From contig NZ_JADQDQ010000009.1 in the NCBI RefSeq assembly GCF_015694725.1, positions 155,261-219,260 on the forward strand: a stretch of DNA of 64,000 nt, given 5' to 3'. The notes beneath the pieces are model-generated. The model did no database searches, was not told the origin of the DNA, and saw nothing but the letters and a program-made list of their open reading frames with translations. Positions 42,241 through 50,585 of this stretch are shown one piece after another (within the stretch, counting starts at the first letter, position 1; each line of letters starts with the position of its first letter). The position numbers and the translations under genes are program-made. Source of the stretch: Hymenobacter jeongseonensis (GTDB lineage: Bacteria > Bacteroidota > Bacteroidia > Cytophagales > Hymenobacteraceae).

Positions 42241-43059
42241 ATGAATCGCCGCTGGCTTCTTTTAACCCCCGCACTTTTACTGTTGCTGGCTGCCACGCAA
42301 CCTGTTTTGGGCCCCGGCGATGCCGTGCGCAGCATTCCGCAGTCCAGTTTTGGGCGGGGCGAAGTCATCCGGTACACGGTGCATTACGGCCTCATCAACG
42401 GTGGCGAAGCCACGGTGGAAACCGCGGGCAGCCTGGAGCGCGTGAACGACCGGCCCTGCTACAAAGCCACCGTGAGCGGCCGCACCACGGGTTCGTTTGA
42501 TTTCTTTTTGCGCATCCGCGACCAGTGGCGGGCTTACATCGACACCACCAGCATTTTGCCCCTGCGCTCGCAGCGCGACATTGCCGAGAAGAACTACCGC
42601 AAAAAGGAAACCGTCACGTACGACCACATCAACGACCTGGCGGAGGTGGAAGTGCACAACAAAAACACCCCAAAGCGCACCACCGTGAAGGTGGCCAACA
42701 ACACCCTGGAGCTGGTGAGCGGCTTTTACTACCTGCGCACGTTCGATTTTAACAAGATGCGCGTGGGCGAAGTCATCAAAGTGCCCGGCTTTCTCGACGG
42801 CGATAATTTCATGCTTGAGGTCACGTACAAGGGCCGGCAAATTGTGGAAACCTTGGCCGGCGACATCCACACCTTCAAGCTGGTGCCGAAGCTGCCCAAC
42901 AACAAGCTGTTTCGGGGCGAGAATGCGATTTCCGTGTACCTCTCCGATGACCGAAACAAGATTCCGGTGCTGTTTCAGGCCGAAATGTTTGTGGGAACAG
43001 TGAAGGTGGACATGGTGAAATACCAGGGCCTGAAGTCGCCGCTGAACCGGGTGCGCTAA
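42241..43059 (+). CDS. DUF3108 exported protein
   Basis: A 272-residue exported protein. The start at 42241 gives MNRRWLLLTPALLLLLAATQ as signal; an upstream in-frame stretch would translate the recA terminator and is rejected. The mature domain matches DUF3108 in its opening (FGRGEVIRYTVHYGLINGGEATVE), in RDQWRAYIDTTSILPLRSQRDI, and in GGENAISVYLSDDRNKIPVLFQAEMFVGTVK-type strands near the end. It probably forms a periplasmic LolA/B-like beta half-barrel; function unknown. Confidence 0.85.
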   Translation: MNRRWLLLTPALLLLLAATQPVLGPGDAVRSIPQSSFGRGEVIRYTVHYGLINGGEATVETAGSLERVNDRPCYKATVSGRTTGSFDFFLRIRDQWRAYIDTTSILPLRSQRDIAEKNYRKKETVTYDHINDLAEVEVHNKNTPKRTTVKVANNTLELVSGFYYLRTFDFNKMRVGEVIKVPGFLDGDNFMLEVTYKGRQIVETLAGDIHTFKLVPKLPNNKLFRGENAISVYLSDDRNKIPVLFQAEMFVGTVKVDMVKYQGLKSPLNRVR

Positions 43060-43137
43060 CCCGTGGCGCTGCGGCTGGCGCGGCCATGAAGAAAGTAGGT
43101 CACACAATCGTAACATAGCCATAGGCGCGGCAAGCGG

Positions 43138-43145
43138 TACTTTTG
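43138..43145 (+). promoter_or_regulatory. Putative -7 box for the response-regulator operon
   Basis: TACTTTTG is a full TAnnTTTG match 38-45 bp before the GTG start at 43183. Confidence 0.45.
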
Positions 43146-43182
43146 CAGCAGCAATGCCTTGCTTCATTTAAGCCCCAACGCC

Positions 43183-43878
43183 GTGACTACTCCTCAAACG
43201 CCCGTATACAAGATTCTGGTCGTTGACGACGACCCGGATATCGTTGAACTGCTGGAGTTCAACCTGAAAAAGGAAGGCTACCGGACGGCTTCTGCCAGCG
43301 ACGGCCGCAAAGCCTTAGAAGTTGCCGCAGAGTTCAACCCCGACATCATCCTACTCGATGTGATGATGCCCAACCTCGACGGCATTGCCACCTGCCGGCT
43401 TCTGCGCGAGCAGCCCAAGTTCAAGGAAACCTACATCTTGTTCCTCACGGCGCGGGCCGAGGAATTCTCAGAAGTTGCGGCTTTTGACGCTGGGGCCGAC
43501 GACTTTATCGCCAAACCCATTAAGCCGCGGGCCCTGCTCGGCCGCCTGGCTGCCGTGAAGCGCCGCGACCAGGACCCCCACGGCACTATTGATGCCATCG
43601 ACATCAACGGCTTGCGCATCGACCGCACCGGCTTTGCCGTGTACCAGGAAGGCCGCAAAATCACGCTGCCCAAGAAGGAATTTGAGCTGCTGGCATTTTT
43701 GGCCGCCTCGCCCCACAAAGTTTTCAACCGCGAAGAATTGCTGCAGAATATTTGGGGCAACGACGTGTTTGTGCTGGCCCGCACCGTGGACGTGCACGTG
43801 CGCAAAGTGCGCGAGAAAGTGGGCGACCACCACATCCAGACCATTAAAGGGGTGGGTTATAAGTTCAACGCTGATTAA
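43183..43878 (+). CDS. OmpR/PhoB-family response regulator
   Basis: A DNA-binding response regulator of 231 residues. The receiver domain (about 1-125) has KILVVDDDPDIVELLEFNLKKEGY, phosphoacceptor Asp in IILLDVMMPNLDG, FLTARAEE (switch Thr) and FIAKPIKPRALLGRL. The winged-helix effector (about 135-230) has TLPKKEFELLAFLAASPHKVFNREELL and the recognition segment RTVDVHVRKVREKVGDHHIQTIKGVGYKF. There is no ATG; GTG at 43183 (VTTPQTPVYKIL) fits family length, and TTG at 43159 is an alternative. The cognate kinase follows 136 bp downstream. Confidence 0.93.
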   Translation: MTTPQTPVYKILVVDDDPDIVELLEFNLKKEGYRTASASDGRKALEVAAEFNPDIILLDVMMPNLDGIATCRLLREQPKFKETYILFLTARAEEFSEVAAFDAGADDFIAKPIKPRALLGRLAAVKRRDQDPHGTIDAIDINGLRIDRTGFAVYQEGRKITLPKKEFELLAFLAASPHKVFNREELLQNIWGNDVFVLARTVDVHVRKVREKVGDHHIQTIKGVGYKFNAD

Positions 43879-44014
43879 ATTCAGGGTGCCGTTCGCAGTA
43901 ACTAATGAGCAATGGTCAGTCCGACTGTTGCTCATTTTCTTTACTTTGAAAATCAATTTATTAAAGTGAGCCTGACGCGGTTGTTACGGCTCCCTGCATC
44001 CAGCTTGCTAAAAC

Positions 44015-45070
44015 ATGAACCTTTCTTCCCGCACCATTGCCATTCTCATTTCGCTGCTGGTGGCGGGTGTGCTCACCACCTACGCCCACTTCGGCCCCAC
44101 GCTGGCCTTTCGGGAGGCTTTTTTGGCGGCGGGCATCACGGTAGCGGCGTGCTTCCTGTTGGTATACTTGTCGTTTGAAGCGTTGATTTTCCGCGAAATC
44201 AACGGCATTTACGCCGGTCTTGAGCACATCAAGCGCAAGGAATTCAAGCACCTGAGCAATAAATTCCTGTTTCGGCCGGAGCCGGTGAAGCGCGTGCGCG
44301 ACGAAATTCTGCTCATGGCCGAGCGCCGCCAGCAGGAGCTGGACGAGCTGATGCGGCTGCAAGCCCTGCGGCGCGAGTTCCTGGCCGACGTTTCGCACGA
44401 ACTCAAAACGCCGCTCTTTGCCGCCCAGGGCTTTGTGCATACCATTCTCGACGATGAGGCCGACGACATTGACCCCGCCACCCGCCGCAAATTCCTCCGC
44501 AAAGCCGCCACCAGCCTCGACACCTTGGATGCGCTGGTGCAGGACTTGATTACCATTGCCCAGCTCGAAAAGGGCGTGGTGCGCATGCGGCGTCAGCGGT
44601 TCGACCTGGTGGCGCTGGTGCGCGAAATCTTTGAGCTGCTGGAACAGCAGGCCGCCCGCCGCGGCACCGCTCTCGAATTGTTTCCGCCTGCCCTGGCCGA
44701 AACCGAAATTCCGGTGGTGGCCGACCGCAACCGCATTCGCCAGGTTTTGGTGAACTTGATTGATAACGCCATTAAATACGGCCGCGACCACGGCCGCGTG
44801 GTGGTGGCCTTAACCGAGAGCGGCCGCTCGGTGCGCGTTGCCGTGCGCGACGACGGGGCCGGCATTGCGCCCGAACACCAGGCGCGCATTTTCGAACGGT
44901 TCTACCGCATCGACAAAAGCCGCTCGCGCGACTCCGGCGGCTCGGGCCTCGGGCTCGCCATCAGCAAGCACATCGTGGAAGCGCACAAGTCCAGCATACG
45001 CGTGAAGAGCACCATCGGCGAGGGCACCACGCTCGAATTCAAGCTAAGCAAGCCCAAAGGCGCGGGGTAG
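44015..45070 (+). CDS. PhoR-like sensor histidine kinase
   Basis: A membrane histidine kinase of 351 residues. Two N-terminal helices (residues about 7-24 and 33-55) enclose only about 10 residues, so no periplasmic sensor domain exists. A short HAMP-like or linker region leads to HisKA (REFLADVSHELKTPLFAAQGF, phosphoacceptor His) and HATPase_c (N box NLIDNAIKYG, G1 DDGAGIAPEHQ, F box FERFYRIDKSRSRDSGGSG, G2 GLGLAISKHIVEAH). It pairs with the upstream regulator. The signal is likely sensed in the membrane or through a partner, as proposed for PhoR. Confidence 0.93.
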   Translation: MNLSSRTIAILISLLVAGVLTTYAHFGPTLAFREAFLAAGITVAACFLLVYLSFEALIFREINGIYAGLEHIKRKEFKHLSNKFLFRPEPVKRVRDEILLMAERRQQELDELMRLQALRREFLADVSHELKTPLFAAQGFVHTILDDEADDIDPATRRKFLRKAATSLDTLDALVQDLITIAQLEKGVVRMRRQRFDLVALVREIFELLEQQAARRGTALELFPPALAETEIPVVADRNRIRQVLVNLIDNAIKYGRDHGRVVVALTESGRSVRVAVRDDGAGIAPEHQARIFERFYRIDKSRSRDSGGSGLGLAISKHIVEAHKSSIRVKSTIGEGTTLEFKLSKPKGAG

Positions 45071-45148
45071 CCACCAGCCGCTCTTCATCAGAGGGGGGTT
45101 GTGTAGAAGTGCTTACCCTTTCACTCCCCGCCCCAATCACGTACCGGC

Positions 45149-45156
45149 TACCTTTG
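45149..45156 (+). promoter_or_regulatory. Putative -7 box for the pseudouridine synthase gene
   Basis: TACCTTTG, a perfect TAnnTTTG match, ends 9 bp before the ATG at 45166, implying a nearly leaderless mRNA. Confidence 0.4.
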
Positions 45157-45165
45157 GGGCCTCTT

Positions 45166-45879
45166 ATGAAGCTTCCTGATTTCTCCGACCTCATTATTTT
45201 CGAAAACGACGATTACCTCGTCGTCAACAAGCCCCCGTTTCTGGCTACGCTCGACGAGCGGGTGGGCGGCGCGCCCAACATGCTGCGCCTAGCCCGCCAG
45301 AACTACGACGATATCCAGGCCGCTCACCGCCTCGACCGCGAGACCAGCGGTGCGCTGGCCTTCGCCAAAAACCCGGAGGCTTACCGCCACCTTGCCATGC
45401 AGTTTGAGAACCGCGAGGTAAAAAAGCAGTACCACGCCGTGGTGTGGGGCACACCGCAGTTCACTGACGAAATTGTGGAGCGCAGCATCGAAAACACCAC
45501 GCGCGGCAAGGCCCGGCTCGCTTACAAAGGCAAGCCCGCCGAAACGCACTTCACCACCCTCGAAAACTTCACCCGCCACTCGCTCATCCTCTGCGAGCCC
45601 GTCACCGGCCGCATGCACCAGATTCGCCTGCACCTCATGTACTTGCAGGCGCCCATTGTGGGCGATACGCTGTATGGCGGGGAAGATTTTTTTCTCTCTT
45701 CGCTGAAGAAGAAATTCAACCTGAAGCAGGGCGAGGAAGAGCAACCGTTTATCAAGCGCTTCGCCTTGCACGCCATGCGGCTCCAATTTTCCGGCCTGAA
45801 CGGCGAGGAAATCTCCGTGGAAGCGCCTTATCCCAAGGACTTTCGGGTATTGGTGGAGGCGTTGCGCCAAAATCAGTAA
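45166..45879 (+). CDS. RluA-family pseudouridine synthase
   Basis: A 237-residue RNA pseudouridine synthase. It has the RluA-family catalytic motif HRLDRETSGALAFAKN, preceded by IIFENDDYLVVNKPPFLATL, and the C-terminal CEPVTGRMHQIRLHLMYLQAPIVGDTLYG. No S4 domain is present, as in RluA- and TruC-like members. The target uridine (rRNA or tRNA) cannot be told from sequence alone. The start at 45166 (MKLPDFSDLI) is preferred over an upstream in-frame codon that lies across the -7 box. Confidence 0.93.
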   Translation: MKLPDFSDLIIFENDDYLVVNKPPFLATLDERVGGAPNMLRLARQNYDDIQAAHRLDRETSGALAFAKNPEAYRHLAMQFENREVKKQYHAVVWGTPQFTDEIVERSIENTTRGKARLAYKGKPAETHFTTLENFTRHSLILCEPVTGRMHQIRLHLMYLQAPIVGDTLYGGEDFFLSSLKKKFNLKQGEEEQPFIKRFALHAMRLQFSGLNGEEISVEAPYPKDFRVLVEALRQNQ

Positions 45880-45886
45880 GCCGCTT

Positions 45887-47350
45887 TTATTGCACGCGCT
45901 CGAACACGATGATGCGGGTGGTGTCGCGCTCGGGATGCGTGCGGTTGCGAGGTCGGGCATCGGCCCACCGCTCCCGGAAACGCGCATCTGAGCGGAGTTG
46001 GGACAAGGAAACGTGGCCTTCGGTGCGGGCAAACCAATCGTCCCACAGCACCAGCGTGCCCACGGGCAGCGACTCCGCTTGGCTGACATTGTTCACGCTC
46101 AGGGCCGGGTGCGCTTGAGAGTCAAAGAAATTGTTCTGCGTAGCCAAGGCTACATAAGGAAAATCATAAGCGAGTGGGCGCGCGCCCTGGCCATAGGTTT
46201 TGCGTATCCACGCGGCGGCATTTTCCGCCACTTCCTGGTCGGGCGGCCGGGTAAAATCGCGCTGCCAGCGGAACCCTTGGCGGGTGCCTAAGAACGGGAA
46301 GAGTACCACGGCCGCAACCACGCCTATTTGAATCCGGCGTTGCGCTGTGGGCAACGGCGCCAATTGCGTTAGCCAGTCCAGTCCATTGAGGGCCACCACG
46401 GCAAAAAGCGGCGTAGTCACGGTGAGCACGCGCGTCAGGCCAAAGGAATTGAACAGGCCCAGTGCCCAGAAAACAGTGTGCGCGGCAATGAAAACGGTGA
46501 TGCTGCCGTAAACCAGGAGTAATTCCGCGCTAAAAAAGGGGCGCTGGCGACGCTCCGACCGTAGGCAGTCGCGCAACATGCGTACGCCTCCTATTAGAGC
46601 CAATAGCAGCAGCACCCAGCCCAGTAACCCGGGCAGGCTGAATATGAAATGGTCCCAGTCACCGTGGCCGTAAACGGATATCGTGGCATATGGATTGCGG
46701 CTGAATACCCAATCCAACTCGCCCATGACCACGGCCCCAATCCCGCTGAATACCACGTAGCCCACCATCAGCAGCGGCAAAAAGCGCCACTGCCGCCGCC
46801 ACGCCAAATACAGCACCCACAACCCAATCAGCACAAATCCCTCGGAACGGACAAAGGGCAACCAGGAAATAAGCGCGGCCGACCAACCCGGACGGTTCGT
46901 TACGGCCAGCGCCACCGACCCCACCAACACCAACCCGAACAAAGGCTCCGTAAGTCCAGAGAATTGGATGAGAAAATAGTCGGGCGCCGCGTAGGCAAAC
47001 AGCAGCGCCAACTCCGGCGCGGGCAGCCGCAGGGCCCGCGCCACCACAAAAGCGCACCAAGCCGAGAGCGCCACCACGCCGCACTGGAACAGCTTCATCC
47101 CAATAAAGCCAAGTTGCGCCGGCCCCGAAGCCAAGAGGGTGAACAACGGCTTGGCCCACGAATCCAAGTAATTCAGGGGATGTTGCGGCGCGTGCCGCGC
47201 AAACAGGTAGTGTTTGATGCTGTCGCCAGAATCATATGTATTCGTGGTAACGAAGGCCACCGTGATGGATAGTAGCAGCAAACCGGCCAGCAGCAGCCAG
47301 GCGCGCCGGTCGGTAGCAGCAGAATCTGAGTGGACGGCAGCTAGTGTCAT
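45887..47350 (-). CDS. Polytopic membrane protein, GT-C glycosyltransferase-like
   Basis: A 487-residue integral membrane protein with about 10 hydrophobic helices and a soluble C-terminal domain of roughly 120 residues. An acidic motif in the first loop (TTNTYDSGDSIKHYLFARHA) resembles the catalytic D-x-D/E-type loop of GT-C enzymes such as mannosyltransferases. The C-terminus has VGTLVLWDDWFA and RIIVFERVQ. It probably transfers a sugar from a polyprenyl carrier at the envelope. The start at 47350 follows the first suitable Met. It is convergent with the pseudouridine synthase gene, with 7 bp between the stop codons. Confidence 0.7.
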   Translation of the reverse strand: MTLAAVHSDSAATDRRAWLLLAGLLLLSITVAFVTTNTYDSGDSIKHYLFARHAPQHPLNYLDSWAKPLFTLLASGPAQLGFIGMKLFQCGVVALSAWCAFVVARALRLPAPELALLFAYAAPDYFLIQFSGLTEPLFGLVLVGSVALAVTNRPGWSAALISWLPFVRSEGFVLIGLWVLYLAWRRQWRFLPLLMVGYVVFSGIGAVVMGELDWVFSRNPYATISVYGHGDWDHFIFSLPGLLGWVLLLLALIGGVRMLRDCLRSERRQRPFFSAELLLVYGSITVFIAAHTVFWALGLFNSFGLTRVLTVTTPLFAVVALNGLDWLTQLAPLPTAQRRIQIGVVAAVVLFPFLGTRQGFRWQRDFTRPPDQEVAENAAAWIRKTYGQGARPLAYDFPYVALATQNNFFDSQAHPALSVNNVSQAESLPVGTLVLWDDWFARTEGHVSLSQLRSDARFRERWADARPRNRTHPERDTTRIIVFERVQ

Positions 47351-47460
47351 AAAGGCAATAATAAGCTTCAAAAGTACGCTTCTGCTCACTGGGCGCTGGT
47401 TAAGCCGTTTCCGCAACAGCCCGCGTTGGGAAGCGCTTTGGAAAAACTACTCAGCCACGC

Positions 47461-47491
47461 TTGGCTATTTCCCGATAAATCAGTACCTTTG
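47461..47491 (+). promoter_or_regulatory. Promoter of the rplM-rpsI operon
   Basis: TTGG (47461) and TACCTTTG (47484-47491) with 20 bp between TTG and the -7 box, the best -33/-7 match in the window. It lies 73 bp before the rplM ATG. Confidence 0.7.
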
Positions 47492-47563
47492 TGTCCGTTT
47501 TTCCCGAAGCCGTAGGGGCTTCGAACTCTTATTCAATAGTTTAGCATACCTTTTTTTCGACTC

Positions 47564-48016
47564 ATGGACCACCTGAGCTTCAAGACGACCCACGTCAATA
47601 AGGCCAACGCCCAGAAGAGCTGGGTTATCGTAGACGCCAGCGTAGCCCCGCTGGGCCGCGTTTGCTCGCAGATTGCCAACATTCTGCGTGGCAAGCACAA
47701 GCCTTCGTTTACCCCCAACTCGGACTGCGGCGACAACGTCATCGTTCTCAATGCCGACAAGCTGCGCGTAACGGGCAAGAAAATGACCGAGAAGGTCTAC
47801 ATCACGCACTCGGGCTACCCCGGTGGCCAGAAGCGTCGCACCGTGCGTGAGCAGATGGACCGCGATTCGCGTCGTGTTATCGAGCACGCTGTTAAAGGCA
47901 TGCTGCAGGGCAACAAGTTGGGTTCGGCACAGTACCGCAACCTGTACGTGTACGCCGGCACCGAGCACCCACACGAGGCGCAGCAGCCCGTTGCTATCGA
48001 ACTCAAAAACCTGTAA
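47564..48016 (+). CDS. rplM: 50S ribosomal protein L13
   Basis: A 150-residue ribosomal protein uL13, an early assembly protein of the large subunit. Diagnostic stretches are WVIVDASVAPLGRVCSQIANILRGKHKPSF, DNVIVLNADKLRVTGKKMTEK and the C-terminal YAGTEHPHEAQQPV. It is first in the operon with rpsI, then rpsB and tsf, the usual order in Bacteroidota. Confidence 0.98.
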   Translation: MDHLSFKTTHVNKANAQKSWVIVDASVAPLGRVCSQIANILRGKHKPSFTPNSDCGDNVIVLNADKLRVTGKKMTEKVYITHSGYPGGQKRRTVREQMDRDSRRVIEHAVKGMLQGNKLGSAQYRNLYVYAGTEHPHEAQQPVAIELKNL

Positions 48017-48051
48017 GCCACGACGGCTTACGTTCTTTAATTTTTCCACTA

Positions 48052-48438
48052 ATGGCAATTACCAACACCTCTGGTAGAAGAAAAACCTCGGTGGCCCGCA
48101 TTTACATGCAGGCCGGGCAAGGGAATATCACTATCAATGACCGGGACATGAAGGCGTATTTCAGCAACGAGTTGCTGGAAAACGTTGTGAACCAACCCCT
48201 GGCAATTCTTGAGCAAGTCGGCCAGTACGACATCAAGGTGAACGTGAAAGGCGGCGGCATTTCGGCGCAGGCCGAGGCTATCCGTCTCGCAATCACCAAG
48301 GCGCTCGTGAGCGACAACGAGGAGACTCGTCCTGCTCTGAAGAAAGAAGGCTTCCTGACCCGTGACCCGCGCATGGTGGAACGCAAGAAATTCGGCAAGC
48401 GCAAAGCTCGTCGCTCGTTCCAGTTCTCGAAACGCTAA
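48052..48438 (+). CDS. rpsI: 30S ribosomal protein S9
   Basis: A 128-residue ribosomal protein uS9. It has GRRKTSVARIYMQAGQGNI near the N-terminus, VNVKGGGISAQAEAIRLAI in the middle and the basic C-terminal tail RKKFGKRKARRSFQFSKR that reaches the P-site tRNA. It starts 36 bp after rplM. Confidence 0.98.
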   Translation: MAITNTSGRRKTSVARIYMQAGQGNITINDRDMKAYFSNELLENVVNQPLAILEQVGQYDIKVNVKGGGISAQAEAIRLAITKALVSDNEETRPALKKEGFLTRDPRMVERKKFGKRKARRSFQFSKR

Positions 48439-48441
48439 ACC

Positions 48442-48447
48442 AGGAGG
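48442..48447 (+). promoter_or_regulatory. Strong Shine-Dalgarno sequence of rpsB
   Basis: AGGAGG ends 9 nt before the rpsB ATG. Nearly every other start in the window lacks such a sequence, as expected in Bacteroidota whose ribosomes mostly ignore it, so this one is exceptional. Confidence 0.8.
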
Positions 48448-48456
48448 AAATATATC

Positions 48457-49224
48457 ATGGCTCAGACGACTTATAAGGACCTGCTCGACGCAGGTGCCCA
48501 TTTTGGTCACCTCACCCGCAAGTGGGACCCCAAAATGGCGCCGTACATCTTCATGGAGAAGAACGGCATCCATATTATTGACCTCAACAAAACGCTGGTT
48601 TCGCTCGACTACGCCGCCACTGCTATTCGCAACATTGCGAAGAGCGGCCGCAAGGTGATGTTCGTGGCTACCAAGAAGCAGGCACAAGAAATTGTGACCA
48701 CCGAAGCCGAGCGGTTGAAGATGCCTTTCGTGACCGACCGGTGGTTGGGCGGCATGCTCACCAACTTCGCTACGGTTCGCAAGAGCCTGAAGAAGATGGC
48801 CACCATCGACAAGATGGTGAAAGAGAACACGGCCTACGCCGCTCTCGCCAAGCGCGAGAAGCTGATGATGTCGCGTGAGCGCGCCAAGCTGGACCGCGTA
48901 CTCGGTGGCATCGCCGACCTCGGCCGTCTGCCCGCTGCTCTGTTCGTAGTGGACGTGAAGCGTGAGCACATCGCCGTGAAGGAAGCCCACAAATTGGGTA
49001 TCCCGGTGTTTGCTATCTGCGACACCAACTCGAACCCCGAATTGGTACAGTTCCCGATTCCTGCCAACGACGATGCCTCGAAGTCGATTCAGCTCATCGT
49101 GAGCGTAATCGGTAAGGCCATCGAAGACGGCCTGTCGGAGCGCAAAGTTGACAAAGAAGACGCCGACCGCAAGGAAGCCGACGAGGCTGCCATTGCTGAA
49201 AAAACGGCTGCTGACGAAGAATAG
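48457..49224 (+). CDS. rpsB: 30S ribosomal protein S2
   Basis: A 255-residue ribosomal protein uS2. Diagnostic stretches are LDAGAHFGHLTRKWDPKM, GIHIIDLNKT, FVATKKQAQEIV, RWLGGMLTNFATVRKSL and AICDTNSNPELVQFPIPANDDA. The C-terminus is an acidic Ala/Glu/Lys tail. It starts only 18 bp after rpsI, behind a strong Shine-Dalgarno sequence unusual for this phylum. tsf follows after a terminator-like hairpin. Confidence 0.98.
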   Translation: MAQTTYKDLLDAGAHFGHLTRKWDPKMAPYIFMEKNGIHIIDLNKTLVSLDYAATAIRNIAKSGRKVMFVATKKQAQEIVTTEAERLKMPFVTDRWLGGMLTNFATVRKSLKKMATIDKMVKENTAYAALAKREKLMMSRERAKLDRVLGGIADLGRLPAALFVVDVKREHIAVKEAHKLGIPVFAICDTNSNPELVQFPIPANDDASKSIQLIVSVIGKAIEDGLSERKVDKEDADRKEADEAAIAEKTAADEE

Positions 49225-49242
49225 TCCCTTCATCGCTCTTTG

Positions 49243-49289
49243 AAAAAAGGGAACCTTCGAGTAGCTAGGCTCCGGAGGTTCCCTTTTTT
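49243..49289 (+). terminator. Hairpin between rpsB and tsf
   Basis: AAAAAAGGGAACCT / AGGTTCCCTTTTTT arms of 14 bp with a long loop. It looks like a terminator or attenuator separating tsf from the ribosomal protein genes. Confidence 0.8.
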
Positions 49290-49326
49290 ATTTACCTGAA
49301 TTCCAACCCAACAAAAAACACATCTA

Positions 49327-50163
49327 ATGGCCGCTATTACCGCCGCAGACGTAAACAAGCTCCGCACCATGACCGGTGCCGGCATGATGGATTGCAAAAA
49401 AGCCCTGGTGGAAGCCGACGGCGACTTCGAAGCCGCTCGCGACATTCTCCGCAAGCACGGCCAGAAAATCGCTGACAAGCGCGCCGAGAACGAAACCTCG
49501 GAAGGCCTCGTGTTGGTGAACGTGAGCGAAGACGGCACCCAAGGCAAACTGGTGGCGTTGGCTTGCGAAACCGAATCGGTAGCCAAAGTGGCTAACTTCC
49601 GCGAGCTGGCCCAGCAAATTCTGGACACCGCTATCCGCATCGATGCAGGCACGAAGGAGGATATCCTCGCTGCCAAGGCTTCGGACGGCCTGACCGTGCA
49701 GGAGCACGTGACCGACTTGATGGGCAAAATCGGCGAGAAGCTGGAAGTAACTTACGCGACGCTGACCGCTGAGAAAGTGGCTTCGTACATCCACTCCGAC
49801 AACAAGAAGGCCGTACTTGTGGGCCTGAAGAATGTTGGTTCGGCTGACGCTGCTGCCGTAGGCCGCGACGTAGCCATGCAAATTGTAGCCATGAAGCCCG
49901 TTGCCGTTGACAAAGACGGTGTGGATTCGGCTACGGTGGAGCGTGAAATCGAAGTAGGCAAAGAGCAGGCCCGCACCGAAGGCAAGCCCGAGGCAATGCT
50001 GGAGAAAATTGCTCAAGGCAAGCTCAACAAATTCTATAAGGAGAATACCCTGCTGAACCAGGAGTTCGTGAAAGACAACTCGATGACCATCGCCCAGCTG
50101 CTCGACAGCAAGTCGAAAGGCATGACGGTTTCGGACTTCAAGCGTGTAGCTATCGGCGCTTAA
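49327..50163 (+). CDS. tsf: Elongation factor Ts
   Basis: The nucleotide-exchange factor for EF-Tu, 278 residues. The N-terminal module is ITAADVNKLRTMTGAGMMDCKKALVEADGDFEAARDILR, the core has VALACETESVAKVANFRELA and HVTDLMGKIGEKLEV, and the C-terminus has NTLLNQEFVKDNSMTIAQLL. It is complete and follows rpsB, the standard partner gene. Confidence 0.98.
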   Translation: MAAITAADVNKLRTMTGAGMMDCKKALVEADGDFEAARDILRKHGQKIADKRAENETSEGLVLVNVSEDGTQGKLVALACETESVAKVANFRELAQQILDTAIRIDAGTKEDILAAKASDGLTVQEHVTDLMGKIGEKLEVTYATLTAEKVASYIHSDNKKAVLVGLKNVGSADAAAVGRDVAMQIVAMKPVAVDKDGVDSATVEREIEVGKEQARTEGKPEAMLEKIAQGKLNKFYKENTLLNQEFVKDNSMTIAQLLDSKSKGMTVSDFKRVAIGA

Positions 50164-50183
50164 TTGCGGCTTATAGTTGAATA

Positions 50184-50220
50184 AAAAAGGCCCGCTGGCA
50201 TTGTGCTAGCGGGCCTTTTT
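50184..50220 (+). terminator. tsf terminator (identical to the one at 50545)
   Basis: GGCCCGCT..AGCGGGCC stem with A and T tracts. All 37 bp are identical to 50545-50581. Confidence 0.92.
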
Positions 50221-50240
50221 CTTTGATACAACAATTGTTC

Positions 50241-50546
50241 ATGGAACATCATAGAAAACGGGCATACCGTTACTTGCTTTATCAATTCCTACTTGACATT
50301 CGCACAGCTCCTACTCCAGACAGCTCTGCGTATTTCACTGACGAACAGTGTCGTAATCAAGTCAATTATGCTGGTGCAGTGGCCTATCTGCTTCATAATT
50401 TTGCTCTAGCAGCGGCTGACGACTTCATTGCATTCGATGAAGCAACATTCTGGCAAGGTATAGAGAGCTTTAGTCAGGCAAATCCACAATTGAGCGTACT
50501 ACATTTCAAGAAGGTGTTTGAAATGGCTTTGACTGACTCACAATAA
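50241..50546 (+). CDS. AT-rich orphan gene of unknown function (101 aa)
   Basis: A 101-residue cytoplasmic protein, mostly helical (MEHHRKRAYRYLLYQFLLDI, then LHFKKVFEMALTDSQ). I do not recognise it. Its composition differs sharply from the neighbours: many AAT, CAA, TTT, GCA and ATA-type codons and a visibly lower GC content. It sits exactly between two identical copies of a terminator, and its own stop codon overlaps the start of the second. The context points to a horizontally acquired or inserted gene. The start at 50241 is the first ATG; a TTG at 50223 would overlap the upstream terminator's end. Confidence 0.65.
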   Translation: MEHHRKRAYRYLLYQFLLDIRTAPTPDSSAYFTDEQCRNQVNYAGAVAYLLHNFALAAADDFIAFDEATFWQGIESFSQANPQLSVLHFKKVFEMALTDSQ

Positions 50547-50581
50547 AAAGGCCCGCTGGCATTGTGCTAGCGGGCCTTTTT
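50545..50581. terminator. Duplicate of the tsf terminator
   Basis: The same 37 bp as at 50184. It lies between the orphan gene and the convergent DUF6624 gene and can act on both strands. Confidence 0.92.
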
Positions 50582-50585
50582 GTGT

